Assembly (NCBI GenBank): GCA_003020925.1
Contig: PXRT01000013.1
Location: 254,154 to 318,153 of the forward strand
Origin: Halobacteriales archaeon QS_6_64_34
GTDB lineage: Archaea; Halobacteriota; Halobacteria; Halobacteriales; Haloarculaceae
Length of the DNA stretch: 64,000 nucleotides
Reading direction: 5' to 3'
This document shows, in pieces, positions 53,422 through 63,117 of this stretch (positions are counted from its first letter, which is position 1; the number at the start of each line of letters is the position of its first letter). A model generated the notes under the pieces. The model saw only the letters and a program-made list of their open reading frames with translations, was not told the DNA's origin and searched no databases. A program made the translations under genes and the position numbers.

Positions 53422-53592
53422 TCAGCGACCGTACGTGAGTCGCGTCGCGATGTCGTCCAGTCGGCGCTTCAGGCCGCCGAGCCACGCGGCCGGCGACACC
53501 CGGCGAGCATCCTCGTCGGCGGCGAGAGTGAAACGTCGGTCGACGCCCCAAATGGCGGCCCAGCCGCCTTCGAGATGTACGTCGTGTTGCGC
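53422..53592 (-). pseudogene. Gene remnant cut off by repeat copy C
   Basis: On the minus strand an open frame of about 56 codons reads QHDVHLEGGWAAIWGVDRRF, then TLAADEDARRVSPAAWLGGL and KRRLDDIATRLTYGR before a TGA at 53422. It has no start codon; upstream, within copy C, the frame meets a stop. Composition and codon use are coding-like. I read it as the 3' end of a lost gene. No family is recognised. Confidence 0.5.
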
Positions 53593-53677
53593 TGATACGG
53601 ATTATTGTAGATTATTCCGGATAGCACCGACCCCGGGGTCGGCGCGTCCCGGTAAATCGCTCCACGAATCACTATGA
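53593..53677. repeat. MITE-like short repeat, copy C
   Basis: About 93 percent identical to copy B at 43879. It starts TGATACGGATT and ends AATCACTATGA, so its two ends are not fully complementary (CGG against CAC), unlike copies A and B. The central dyad CGACCCCGGGGTCG is intact. Confidence 0.8.
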
Positions 53678-53756
53678 GACGGCCCAAGCGACCGGGCGTT
53701 CTGGATGACTTCGCGGGTCGGAAGATATAGGGGTGTCCCCGCTAGATTCGCGGAGT

Positions 53757-54179
53757 ATGAGCGATACCGGACGCAAGCGGCCGTGGCTCGCCGCCGTCCT
53801 CGCGTTCATCTACCCCGGCCTGGGACACGTCTACCTCCGGGAGTGGCTGCGAGCGGTCCTGTGGTTCGGGCTCGTCTTCAGCACGACGACGCTGCTCGTC
53901 GAGGAGTCGGTGATGGCGCCACTGGAGGACGGGTTCTCGGTCGATGCGCTCCTGGCCGTCTCGAGCAACATCCCGCTGGAGGCCTCGGTGGCGCTGTTTC
54001 TCATCACGGCCCTCTCGATGGCCGATGCCTTCTACATGGCCACGAAGGGCAACGCCGAGGCCGAGGTCGTCGAGGGAACGACCTGTCCCCACTGCGGGAA
54101 GGAACTGGAGGAAGACCTCGACTTCTGTCACTGGTGTACGACGAAACTCGACCGGCCCGCCGAGACCGACGACGAGTAG
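53757..54179 (+). CDS. Small membrane protein with C-terminal zinc ribbon
   Basis: 140 residues from the ATG at 53757. AAVLAFIYPGLGHVYLREWL, then VLWFGLVFSTTTLLV and ALFLITALSMADAFYMAT form three hydrophobic stretches, with the motif YPGLGHVYLREW typical of a haloarchaeal TM2-like family. The C-terminus has CPHCGKEL and CHWCTTKL, a double CxxC zinc ribbon. Function unknown. TATA-like GAAGATATAGGG lies at 53722-53733. It is convergent with DHQ synthase II. Confidence 0.7.
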   Translation: MSDTGRKRPWLAAVLAFIYPGLGHVYLREWLRAVLWFGLVFSTTTLLVEESVMAPLEDGFSVDALLAVSSNIPLEASVALFLITALSMADAFYMATKGNAEAEVVEGTTCPHCGKELEEDLDFCHWCTTKLDRPAETDDE

Positions 54180-54192
54180 GCGCGTCCCGGTA

Positions 54193-55359
54193 TTATTTCT
54201 CGATGATGCTCTCTTCGATTTTCTCGCCGAAGTGCGTCGCCGTGTCCTCGTAGTGGACCAGAATCTCGTCGCCGACCTCGAGGTCGGTGACTGCCGTGCG
54301 ACCCTCGCGGGTGTGGCCCTTGATTGTCTCGGCGTTCTGGAGCAAGGTCTCGATGCGGTCGCCCGCTTCTGTCTCGGCCTGGACGCGGAACATCGGGCGT
54401 TTCTCTATCTTCGCGCGGCCGACGATGGCCTCGCGGGTGTGGCCACTCTCGTCGACTATCTGGACCTCGTCGCCGGACTGCAGTTCCGAGAGGTACTTCG
54501 TGCCGCCGTCGGGCGTGCGGACGTAGGCGTGTACCGCGCCGGCGTTGACCCGGAAGGGCCGGGAAGCGACGTAGGGCGATTCGGCGGTCTCCGCGTGGAC
54601 GAAAAAGAGCCCACGGGCCATCGACCCGACGAGCATCCCCTCGTCGTGGTCCATCAGGCTCCCGGTGTCGATACAGACTCGGTCGGCCGAGCCGGTCTGT
54701 TCGATGGCCGTGACTTCTGCGTACTCCAGGTCGACCTGCTCGCGGCCCGCCTCGTCGCGGACCTCGACGGTCTTGCGAATCTCGTCAACGTCGTCCGTAT
54801 CCAGTAACACGCCGTCGGCACCCAGTTCGAGCGTCTCGTAGGCGGTGCGGGCGTCCGCTGCGGTCTGGACGCCCGTGATGAGTTCCGTCTCCTCGCCGAC
54901 CCGGGCGATGAGATTCTCCAGGGGGATTATCTGCCAGTCGTCGCCGATGACGATGGTGTAGTCGGCTTCTTCGGCGACAGCCTCGGCGAAGGCCTCGTAG
55001 TCCTCGTCGAAGATGCGGACGTAGCCGCCGTTTGGCGTCGTGCCGTCGCGCCGGAGCGTCGAGAGGTCCGCCGAGCCCGAGAAGTCGCCCGGAAGGTCGA
55101 CGGTGCCGTCGCCCTCCCCGTCCTTGCCGACGATGGTGGCGTCGGCGTCGCTCTCGGTCTCTTCGGCCTCCATGACGTGGACGTCGCCGGTGGCGAAGGC
55201 GGCGACGTTGACCTGCCCGAGTTCCCGGACCTTCTCGACGTCGGCTTCGTCGACCAGTACCCAGTCCACGCCGGCCTCCAGCCCGGCAGTGATGCGTCGT
55301 CTGCGTGTCTCCCAGTCGCCGACGTCGCTGTCGGCCTTGAGCCAGACGGTTCGTGTCAT
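54193..55359 (-). CDS. 3-dehydroquinate synthase II (AroB')
   Basis: 388 residues of the archaeal DHQ synthase II family, which oxidatively deaminates and cyclises ADTH (2-amino-3,7-dideoxy-D-threo-hept-6-ulosonate) to 3-dehydroquinate with NAD+. Recognisable parts are GVDWVLVDEADVEKVRELGQ, DDWQIIPLENLIARV, CIDTGSLMDHDEGMLVGSMA and FRVNAGAVHAYVRTPDG. It is needed because haloarchaea lack the classic DAHP pathway. The ADTH synthase gene lies 2.2 kb upstream at 57577. Confidence 0.93.
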   Translation of the reverse strand: MTRTVWLKADSDVGDWETRRRRITAGLEAGVDWVLVDEADVEKVRELGQVNVAAFATGDVHVMEAEETESDADATIVGKDGEGDGTVDLPGDFSGSADLSTLRRDGTTPNGGYVRIFDEDYEAFAEAVAEEADYTIVIGDDWQIIPLENLIARVGEETELITGVQTAADARTAYETLELGADGVLLDTDDVDEIRKTVEVRDEAGREQVDLEYAEVTAIEQTGSADRVCIDTGSLMDHDEGMLVGSMARGLFFVHAETAESPYVASRPFRVNAGAVHAYVRTPDGGTKYLSELQSGDEVQIVDESGHTREAIVGRAKIEKRPMFRVQAETEAGDRIETLLQNAETIKGHTREGRTAVTDLEVGDEILVHYEDTATHFGEKIEESIIEK

Positions 55360-55421
55360 ACGCCCACGATTGCGACGGTGGGGCTTGAACGTGGCGAAAC
55401 CCCAGCAGTGGCCGACGGCCG

Positions 55422-56591
55422 TCAGTCCCGGTACCAGATATCGACGTGGTGGTCGGGCCCGTAGGATTTCCCGACGATATCCAGCGAGCCGTTCCCGGTC
55501 ATGTCGGCCAGTTTCGCCTCGTGGGTCGGGACGCCCCGTTCGATGGAGTGTTCGGTGAAGCGGCCGTCGCCGTGGTTCTCGAAGACGAACTGTTCGGGCG
55601 TCTCCGTCTCGCCCAGAGCCATCTCGCCGACGTAGATGTCGGGGTAGCCGTTGCCGGTCACGTCGGCCGTCTGGAGGCTATGTGGGTTAAACAGGCCGTC
55701 ACGGAGTATCTCCGGCGTCCCGCCGGGGTAGTCGACCCACGCTAGCCGGCCGGGGTGGGTCCCGAAGGTCGGCGAGTCGCCCTCCGAGAGGACGATTTCG
55801 AACTCGCCGTCACCGTCGAGGTCCGCGACGGCAACGCGGGTGTCGTCCCAGCCGGTACAGATGTCGTCGTGGACCCACTCGTCCCCGCGCCGGTGGTAGA
55901 CGTTCGTCCCGGCCACGATTTCGGTTCGGCCGTCGCCGTCGATGTCGGCGACTGCCAGCCCCTCACAGCGGCGGTCGTCGTCAAGGACGTGGCAGTTGGC
56001 GGCCGGCCACGGCTCCTGGAACGGGTCAGCCGGGATATCGTAGTAGAACACCGACTCGGCGTCCTGTGAGAGTCCGACGAGTTCGGGCTCGCCGTCGTCG
56101 TCGATGTCCGCGACGAGCAGGTCGTGGTACTTCTCGAAGGCGTCGGTGATGTGGTGCTGTCGCCACGGGTCCCGTGGGTCCTCGGGCTGTTCGTACCAGT
56201 AGAGGTCGGGCTTGCCAAAGCCCTGGCCGACGACGAAATCCAGTCGCCCGTTCCCGCTGATGTCCGCGAGGTCACTGCCGACGCCGGGGTGGAGATTGAA
56301 CTCCGAGGCGAGGGTGTGACGTTCCCATCCCGGGTTCTCGTACCAGAAGATGTTCGTCTCGAACCGCAGGGAGAGTCGGCTCAGCGGACCGGTCATCGGC
56401 AACTGGACCGCCTGACCCCCGACGGAGACGGTCGGATTCCCTCCCATCCCGACCACGATGACGTCGGGGTGGCCGTTACCTGTCAGGTCCGTCGTCTGGA
56501 GACTGTTGAGTTTACTACAGGGTGGGGCGTCGTCGATGCGTTCGTGCGTGTACGCCAGCCCGGTGTCGGCTCGCTCGGCCGCGTGCTCCAT
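55422..56591 (-). CDS. FG-GAP/VCBS repeat protein, cytoplasmic
   Basis: 389 residues of repeated beta-propeller blades with the calcium-binding FG-GAP/VCBS pattern (VADIDGDGRTEIVAGTN, VADLDGDGEFEIVLSEG, TADVTGNGYPDIYVGEM). There is no signal peptide, unlike the related integrin-like surface proteins. Several blades carry the DxDxDGxxE pattern. It sits next to a TIM-barrel isomerase and could be part of a sugar catabolism module, but the role is unknown. Confidence 0.75.
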   Translation of the reverse strand: MEHAAERADTGLAYTHERIDDAPPCSKLNSLQTTDLTGNGHPDVIVVGMGGNPTVSVGGQAVQLPMTGPLSRLSLRFETNIFWYENPGWERHTLASEFNLHPGVGSDLADISGNGRLDFVVGQGFGKPDLYWYEQPEDPRDPWRQHHITDAFEKYHDLLVADIDDDGEPELVGLSQDAESVFYYDIPADPFQEPWPAANCHVLDDDRRCEGLAVADIDGDGRTEIVAGTNVYHRRGDEWVHDDICTGWDDTRVAVADLDGDGEFEIVLSEGDSPTFGTHPGRLAWVDYPGGTPEILRDGLFNPHSLQTADVTGNGYPDIYVGEMALGETETPEQFVFENHGDGRFTEHSIERGVPTHEAKLADMTGNGSLDIVGKSYGPDHHVDIWYRD

Positions 56592-56641
56592 GCCGTTCGT
56601 TTCAGGCCCAGTCGACCTTGTTATATGAGCGTTAACAGCGC

Positions 56642-57562
56642 TCAGACACCCGCTGCCTCGAAGGCGTCAGCCCCGTTGAAGATGGGCGCCGAGGGGTCCG
56701 GCGGGTCGTCGTTCTCGAGGACGACCCACTCGGCGTCGGCTGTGGCCGCCAGTTCGATTGCCGCCTCGACGTCGACGTCGCCCGAACCGATTGGCGCGGC
56801 GGTCGCCTGCGGGTCGGGCCCCGGAGCCGTCACCAGCTTGTCTTTGACGTGGACGAGCGTCGCCCGGTCGGCGGTCGCGTCCAGCACTGTAGCCGGCTCG
56901 AAACCGGCAGCCCGGACGTTACCGATGTCGGGTTCGATACGGACCGCGTCTGTCCGGTCGAGGAAGTACGCAAAGCCTGTCTCACCGAACTCGTCGGCGG
57001 TCGGCAGCGAGGTGACCGTATCGAGGAGGCGTTCACTCGCGGTCCCGGCCATCCGCCGACCCGTCGCCAGCGGGCCGGTCCGGGACTGCCCGCCCGGCTG
57101 CGGGAGCGGGGTCGGGTTGAAGACGTCGGCTGCAGTGTCGACGAGAGCCGGCGTCTCGACCCGCTGGAACTCGAAACACTGGTTGTGGTAGTGCAGTGAG
57201 ATGCCCGCCTCGGCCAGCCGTGTTGCCCCGTCCTCGACGTACGTCGCGAGCCGCCGGACACGGCTGCGGGTCCGGAAATGCGACGGTGACACGTGTGCGA
57301 TGACCACGGTGTCACAGCCCAGCCGGTGACAGGTGTCGATAAGGTCCGACAACTGACCGGAAAGGTCGGTCACCCGAAGGTGTATCCCGACGGGTTCCAG
57401 CCCGGCATCGGCGAGTTCAGCCGCGAGCGCGTCGGGGTCGGCCGTCGGCGGACTGGCGAACTCGACACCCTCGTAGCCGGCGTCCCGAACCCGCGACAGC
57501 AGCGCCGGACGCTGTAGCTCGGACGCTCTGACCGAGTACAGCTGTAGTGCAGGCCGTACCAT
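56642..57562 (-). CDS. Sugar phosphate isomerase/epimerase (xylose isomerase-like TIM barrel)
   Basis: 306 residues. The TIM barrel signatures are YEGVEFASPPTADPDALAAE, GIHLRVTDLSGQLSDLID, VIAHVSPSHF, LHYHNQCFEFQRVETP and ALVHVKDKL-like strands with metal ligands (Glu, Asp, His). The C-terminus ends GADAFEAAGV. It lies between ADTH synthase and the FG-GAP gene on the same strand. Family members interconvert keto and aldo sugars; the substrate is unknown. Confidence 0.82.
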   Translation of the reverse strand: MVRPALQLYSVRASELQRPALLSRVRDAGYEGVEFASPPTADPDALAAELADAGLEPVGIHLRVTDLSGQLSDLIDTCHRLGCDTVVIAHVSPSHFRTRSRVRRLATYVEDGATRLAEAGISLHYHNQCFEFQRVETPALVDTAADVFNPTPLPQPGGQSRTGPLATGRRMAGTASERLLDTVTSLPTADEFGETGFAYFLDRTDAVRIEPDIGNVRAAGFEPATVLDATADRATLVHVKDKLVTAPGPDPQATAAPIGSGDVDVEAAIELAATADAEWVVLENDDPPDPSAPIFNGADAFEAAGV

Positions 57563-57576
57563 TGCTTATACTCCCA

Positions 57577-58380
57577 TCAGGCTTCGACGGCCAACCCCGC
57601 CGCGTGCAGCGCGTCCTCGGCCTCGCTGTCGTCGTGGACGACACTCGCGACCGCGCGTGCGATCTTCTCGGGTTCGTCGTGCTGGAAGATGGACCGGCCC
57701 ATCGACACGCCGGAGGCCCCGGCGTCCATCGCGCCCCGGACCATATCGAGCGTCTCCTCGTCGGTCCCCTTCGAGCCGCCGGCGATGACGACGGGCAGGC
57801 TCGTCGAGTCAGCGACGTGCTGGAAGCTCGCGGCGTCGCCGGTGTAGGCCGTCTTGACGATGTCGGCGCCCAGTTCCTCGCCCAGGCGGACGGCGTGGCC
57901 GACGGCCTGGTTGAACTCGTCGGCCTCGGCGTCGATGTCGGGGCCGCGAGCGTAGGTCATCGCCAGCACCGGGAGCCCGTAGCGTTCGGCCTCGCTTGTG
58001 AGGGCCGCAAGTCCCTCTATCTGTTCGCGTTCGTATTTGCTCCCGACGTTGATGTGAAAGGAGACGGCGTCGGCGCCGGCACGCAACGCGTCCTCGACGG
58101 TCCCCGTCTGGCGCTTGTCGTTCTCGTCGGGGCCAATCGTGGTCGAGCCGTTGAGGTGGGCGATAAAGCCCGCGTCGTTCTTGTTCGGGTGGACGCGGTC
58201 GGCGATACCCCACTGGGTGAGGACGGAATCGGCCCCGCCGCGAGTGACCGCGTCGATTGTCGCTTCGATATCCTTGAGCCCCGTGACGGCGCCCATTGTG
58301 ATGCCGTGGTCCATCGGGACGATGACGTACTGGTCGCCTGTCCCGAGGCGGTCGAGTCGAGCGCGTGTCCCTGTGTTCAT
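57577..58380 (-). CDS. ADTH synthase (2-amino-3,7-dideoxy-D-threo-hept-6-ulosonate synthase)
   Basis: 267 residues of the class I aldolase fold used for the first step of the archaeal shikimate route, joining L-aspartate semialdehyde to a 6-deoxy-5-ketofructose derived fragment. MDHGITMGAVTGLKDIEATI, GADSVLTQWG, ADIVKTAYTGDAASFQ (with the Schiff-base Lys) and PVVIAGGSKGTDEETL are present. Its product is used by DHQ synthase II. It starts about 26 bases downstream of trpA on the same strand, so it is linked to the trp operon. Confidence 0.92.
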   Translation of the reverse strand: MNTGTRARLDRLGTGDQYVIVPMDHGITMGAVTGLKDIEATIDAVTRGGADSVLTQWGIADRVHPNKNDAGFIAHLNGSTTIGPDENDKRQTGTVEDALRAGADAVSFHINVGSKYEREQIEGLAALTSEAERYGLPVLAMTYARGPDIDAEADEFNQAVGHAVRLGEELGADIVKTAYTGDAASFQHVADSTSLPVVIAGGSKGTDEETLDMVRGAMDAGASGVSMGRSIFQHDEPEKIARAVASVVHDDSEAEDALHAAGLAVEA

Positions 58381-58406
58381 GTTGTGGCAAACTGTGGCAA
58401 GAACGA

Positions 58407-59236
58407 TTATGTGCGTTCCGGTTGCGGCCGTTCCTGTGTCCCTCGGAGGGCACCAGCCTTGAGTTCTCGTGCCAGTGCTTCGAGGCGGCCGGCGACCTCG
58501 TCGGTCGGGTCGTCGTTCTCGTACCCCTCGGCGACGATATCGACGAGCGCCGAGCCGACGATGACGCCATCGGCCCCCGACGCGACGATTCGCTCGGCGT
58601 GGTCGCCGGTCTTGATACCGAAGCCCACCGCTTTGGGCACGTCCCAGTCAGCGATGCGGGCGAGTGACTCCTCGGTCGCGTCGCCGACGTCGTCGCGGGC
58701 GCCCGTGACGCCCAGGCGGGCCTGGACGTAGACGTAGCCCGACACCTGCTCTCGCATCCGGTCGAGGCGCTCGGCCGTGGTCGTGGGCGCGACGATGAAG
58801 ACCAAATCGAGCCCGAACTCGTCACACGCCGCCCGCAGCGGGCCGGCCTCCTCGGCCGGCAGGTCGGGCACGACGAAGCCGTCGATGCCGACCTCGGCTG
58901 CGCGCGCGACAAAGGGCCTGGGGCCCGCCGCCTGGCCATACTGATAAATCAGGTTGTAGTAGGTCATACAGACCAGCGGCACGTCCACGTCGAGGTCCGC
59001 GACGAACTCGAAGAACCGCTCGGGGGTCATCCCCGCCTCCAGCGAGCGGACGATGGCGTTCTGGATGGTCGTCCCCTCGGCGATGGGTTCGGAGAAGGGC
59101 AACCCGAGTTCGATGGCGTCGGCCCCGCCCGCAGCGAGCGCCTCGACGTAGGCCAGCGAGTCCCCGTAGTTCGGGTCGCCGGCGGCGAGATAGGGGACGA
59201 ACGCCGGCTCGTCGGCAAAGGCCGATTCGAGCCCCA

Positions 59237-59237
<1 letters not shown>
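58407..59237 (-). CDS. trpA: Tryptophan synthase alpha chain (TrpA)
   Basis: 276 residues. [40 protein letters not shown] with the catalytic Glu, [13 protein letters not shown] with the Asp/Tyr region, and [14 protein letters not shown] with the glycine-phosphate site are all standard TrpA motifs. It cleaves indole-3-glycerol phosphate to indole, which passes to TrpB. The start overlaps the trpB stop by one base. Third gene of trpC-trpB-trpA. Confidence 0.96.
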
Positions 59238-60486
<1,249 letters not shown>

Positions 60487-60490
<4 letters not shown>

Positions 60491-61287
60491 GTGTCTGTCT
60501 CCGTGTCTGTGGCCGCCGTCAGCCGCCGGGTGTTCTCGGTCACGTCCGAATCGCCGCCGTGGTCCATGATGGCCGAACCGACGAGCAGGGCGTCGGCCCC
60601 GGCCTCGCGCATCCGGCGGACGTCGTCCGGTGAGCCTATGCCGCTTTCCGCAATGAGCGTGACGGCTTCGGGCGCCGCCGTCGCCGCGTCGGGGAAGGTG
60701 TCGAGGTCGACGTCGAGTTTCGCCAGGTCGCGGTTGTTGATACCGACGATGTCCGCGCCGGCCGCGACCGCCCGCTCGACTTCGCCGGCGGTGTGGGCCT
60801 CGACGAGCACCTGAAAACCGCGCTCGCGGGCCGCAGCGAGGAGGTCCGCGAGGTCGTCGGTGCCGTCCTCCGCCAGAAAGCGGACGATAAGCAGGACGAC
60901 GTCGGCGGCGACCACGTCGAGTTGGTCCTCGTACAGGACGAAATCCTTCCGCAACACTGGAACGTCGACGGCCTCGCGGACCCGCCGGAGGGTCCCGGCG
61001 GAGCCGCCGAAGTGGTCGGGTTCCGTCAACACGGAGAGCGCCGCCGCGCCGCCCGCGACCATCCGCTGGGCGAGTTCGACCGGGTCGTCGGTGCGCTCGC
61101 CGTCGGCGGTCGGACTCGTCGGCTTGACCTCCGCGATGACCGGGACGCGGCCGTCGGCCTCCGCCCGCTCGAAGGCCTCGGGCAGCGAGCGCGCGTCGAC
61201 GACCACGCGCTCGCCGCCGCCACCGCGCTCGCGGGCGGCCGCGAGTATCGACTGCACTTCTGGTGCCATTCGTCCGTTGGATTCCAT
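60487..61287 (-). CDS. trpC: Indole-3-glycerol phosphate synthase (TrpC)
   Basis: 266 residues. [14 protein letters not shown] carries the catalytic Lys, [13 protein letters not shown] and [15 protein letters not shown] are typical, as is [36 protein letters not shown] holds phosphate. It closes the indole ring from CdRP. First gene of the trpCBA operon, with a promoter dyad at 61293-61324. Starts either at MESNGR (61287) or at MAPEVQ a few codons later. Confidence 0.95.
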
Positions 61288-61292
61288 TACTG

Positions 61293-61324
61293 AACACTAA
61301 CGTACAGAAGTGTACATAAGTGTT
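61293..61324 (-). promoter_or_regulatory. trpC promoter with nested dyads, including TGTACA
   Basis: Plus-strand AACACT (61293-61298) pairs with AGTGTT (61319-61324), and an inner GTAC-N6-GTAC dyad (61302-61315) lies between. TGTACA occurs at 61311-61316 and CGTACA at 61301-61306. The run is 6-37 bases upstream of the trpC ATG and overlaps the TATA-like string TTATGTAC. The methanogen regulator TrpY binds TGTACA; whether a haloarchaeal repressor does so here is inference. Confidence 0.5.
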
Positions 61325-61374
61325 GTCGTCCGATGGTAGATACTGGGCCGGAGGTTTTTGCGGTCGGCGCCAGC

Positions 61375-61610
61375 GGTAGTGTTTAGTTCAGTAGAAAACG
61401 CGGAAGAGAGCCAGAAAGCCCCGGCTGGCTTCGGTCGGGGGGCTCGCTGCGCTCCTCGGCCTTCGGCCTGCGGTGCTTATGTCGCCCGCCTTCCCGAAGC
61501 CAGACGAACGGAGTGAGTGAAGCGCGCAGCGAGTCGCAGTAGTCGAGCGGTCGGGGGCTTTCTGGCTGGTGACAGTCTAAATCGCCTCACTAAACACCGC
61601 CCCGACAGCA
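61375..61610. mobile_element. MITE-like element with inverted ends; inverted partner of window start
   Basis: The element starts GGTAGTGTTTAG (61375) and ends CTAAACACCGCC (about 61594-61605), which are near-perfect inverted ends. Inside, CAGAAAGCCCC-like sequence at the left mirrors GGGGGCTTTCTGGCTG at the right (from 61552), so the whole unit is an imperfect palindrome of about 230 bases with G/C hairpins in the middle (61441-61472). 61375-61472 matches window 98-1 at 96 of 98 bases. No coding sequence is visible. Confidence 0.6.
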
Positions 61611-61648
61611 GCCCGTATATTCAAGGGGTGGCGGGCCGATTGTCAGCC

Positions 61649-62122
61649 ATGGAACAACCAACGGGAGACGCCGGCATCTACGCCCGCGAGTCGGAGTATC
61701 TCGACCGCTACGTCCAGTTCGGCGAGGCGGGCGACCGAACCATCTCCGTCTCGTTTCCGACCCAACCGGAGGCCGACAGCTCCGAGGACCACCCACTGCT
61801 TGACCGCATCGAGGCGTATCTCGGCGGGGACGAGGACAACTTCGAGGACGTGACGGTGGGGTTGACGGTGCCGACCAAACAGCGGACGGTACTCGAAGCT
61901 GTCGACCAGATTCCCTACGGCGAAGAGGGGTCCGTCGAGCAGGTGGTGATGATGACACAGGGGCTCGGGGCGGACGAAGAAGACGACCAGCGACAGGTCC
62001 GCGAAGCGCTCGCGGCCAACCCGGTCCCGCTACTCATCCCCGACCACCGGGTGCGGGACGGCCCCAGCGGCGCGCCGCCGGAGGTCGAGCAAAAGCTTCA
62101 GTCGGTCGAAGGGCTGTACTAG
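61649..62122 (+). CDS. Alkyltransferase-like (MGMT family) protein lacking the catalytic Cys
   Basis: 157 residues. The C-terminal 80 residues match the DNA-binding MGMT/ATL domain: TVLEAVDQIPYGEEGSVEQV, the helix-turn-helix, then NPVPLLIPDHRV. In O6-alkylguanine transferases the last motif is PCHR, with the acceptor Cys; here Asp replaces it, so alkyl transfer is not possible. Cys-less relatives (ATL proteins) bind O6-alkylguanine and recruit nucleotide excision repair, but they usually have Trp or Ala there. Lies between the repeat and the CPBP gene. Confidence 0.7.
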   Translation: MEQPTGDAGIYARESEYLDRYVQFGEAGDRTISVSFPTQPEADSSEDHPLLDRIEAYLGGDEDNFEDVTVGLTVPTKQRTVLEAVDQIPYGEEGSVEQVVMMTQGLGADEEDDQRQVREALAANPVPLLIPDHRVRDGPSGAPPEVEQKLQSVEGLY

Positions 62123-62247
62123 CGGACCAGGTCGACACCGCTGACCTCGACCCGCTGGGGGGTCGTCAACCCGCCGTCGGTATCGAACAGCGATGCCCGC
62201 TCGACCTCGGGGATACCGCTGCCGTCGTCGCCGACGTAGAAGCGTCT
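62119..62247 (-). pseudogene. Remnant of a histidine kinase ATPase domain
   Basis: On the minus strand an open frame reads RFYVGDDGSGIPEVERASLF followed by DTDGGLTTPQRVEVSGVDLV and a stop at 62119. VxDDGxGIPxxER is the G1 box region of a HATPase domain of histidine kinases. A stop precedes it in frame and there is no start. It overlaps the stop of the MGMT-like gene. I read it as a leftover of a kinase gene; after the first 20 residues the match is lost. Confidence 0.45.
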
Positions 62248-62253
62248 TTAATC

Positions 62254-63117
62254 TTACCCGTCGACACGGTGTTTCATCAGCAGTTGGCCGAGTCGCTCGA
62301 CGCCCAGCCCCTCGTGGACACAGAGTTCCAGCGTGTTGACGAGGTAGTGGGCGACGACGACGGCCAGCAAGCTGTTCGTGAGGACGAAAAGCGCACCGAG
62401 TGCCACCCCGAGGGCACCGGTGACGACGACACCGACCCATCCCTGGGCGCCGTGGCCCAGCGCGAAGGCTATCGAGGCGAGGACGACCATCGCCCACGCG
62501 GGCGCGTCCAGGCCGGCGACGGGGACGCCGATGGCGGCGGCCCTGAAGAGCAACTCCTCGACGAGGGCGATTATCGGCAGGACGACCCCCAGCAAAACGA
62601 CCCACCCCGCCCGCGAGTCGGGCGCGAGCAGCTCCCTGAGAGCGTCGTCGACGCCGATGCCGAAACCGTCGGCGACTGCCGTGGCGAACTCGTTGCCGAC
62701 CCAGAAGCCGACGCCGGCCGCCAGGCCGATACCGACGCCGGGCAGCCCCGTCGAGAGCGCCGCCGCCGTGACGCCAAAGGCCGAACGGGGTATCTCGAAG
62801 AGGAAGGCCCCGCCCAGCAGGAGCACGCCGAACAGCCCCTGCGTGAGCGCGACGTTGGCAAGCAGGGCGCCCGTCGAGAGGTCGTCGGTCGAGAGCCGGT
62901 CCTCGACGTGTCGGCGTTCTCCGGTGGCGCGTCTCGTCTCGAATCGGGGGTAGGTGTCGTCGGCGGGGCCGGCGCGGTGGACGCGGTCGAACCCGTCGGT
63001 GCGGGCGGTCACGCCAGCGCTATCGCCCGAGAGCGAACGGTGTGAGAGTTTCGAAAGACCGAGCAAAACGGTCAGCAGAAAGCCCGTGAGGCCGACGAAC
63101 GCGGCCCACTGTGGCAT
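62254..63117 (-). CDS. CPBP-family intramembrane metalloprotease
   Basis: 287 residues with about eight hydrophobic helices. The family motifs are LVEELLFRAAAIGVP (EExxxR), FALGHGAQGW with the metal His, and VVAHYLVNTLELCV. CPBP/CAAX proteases cleave membrane or prenylated proteins; the exact substrate is not known. It is coupled to the lonB gene upstream, whose stop is immediately before its ATG. Confidence 0.85.
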   Translation of the reverse strand: MPQWAAFVGLTGFLLTVLLGLSKLSHRSLSGDSAGVTARTDGFDRVHRAGPADDTYPRFETRRATGERRHVEDRLSTDDLSTGALLANVALTQGLFGVLLLGGAFLFEIPRSAFGVTAAALSTGLPGVGIGLAAGVGFWVGNEFATAVADGFGIGVDDALRELLAPDSRAGWVVLLGVVLPIIALVEELLFRAAAIGVPVAGLDAPAWAMVVLASIAFALGHGAQGWVGVVVTGALGVALGALFVLTNSLLAVVVAHYLVNTLELCVHEGLGVERLGQLLMKHRVDG

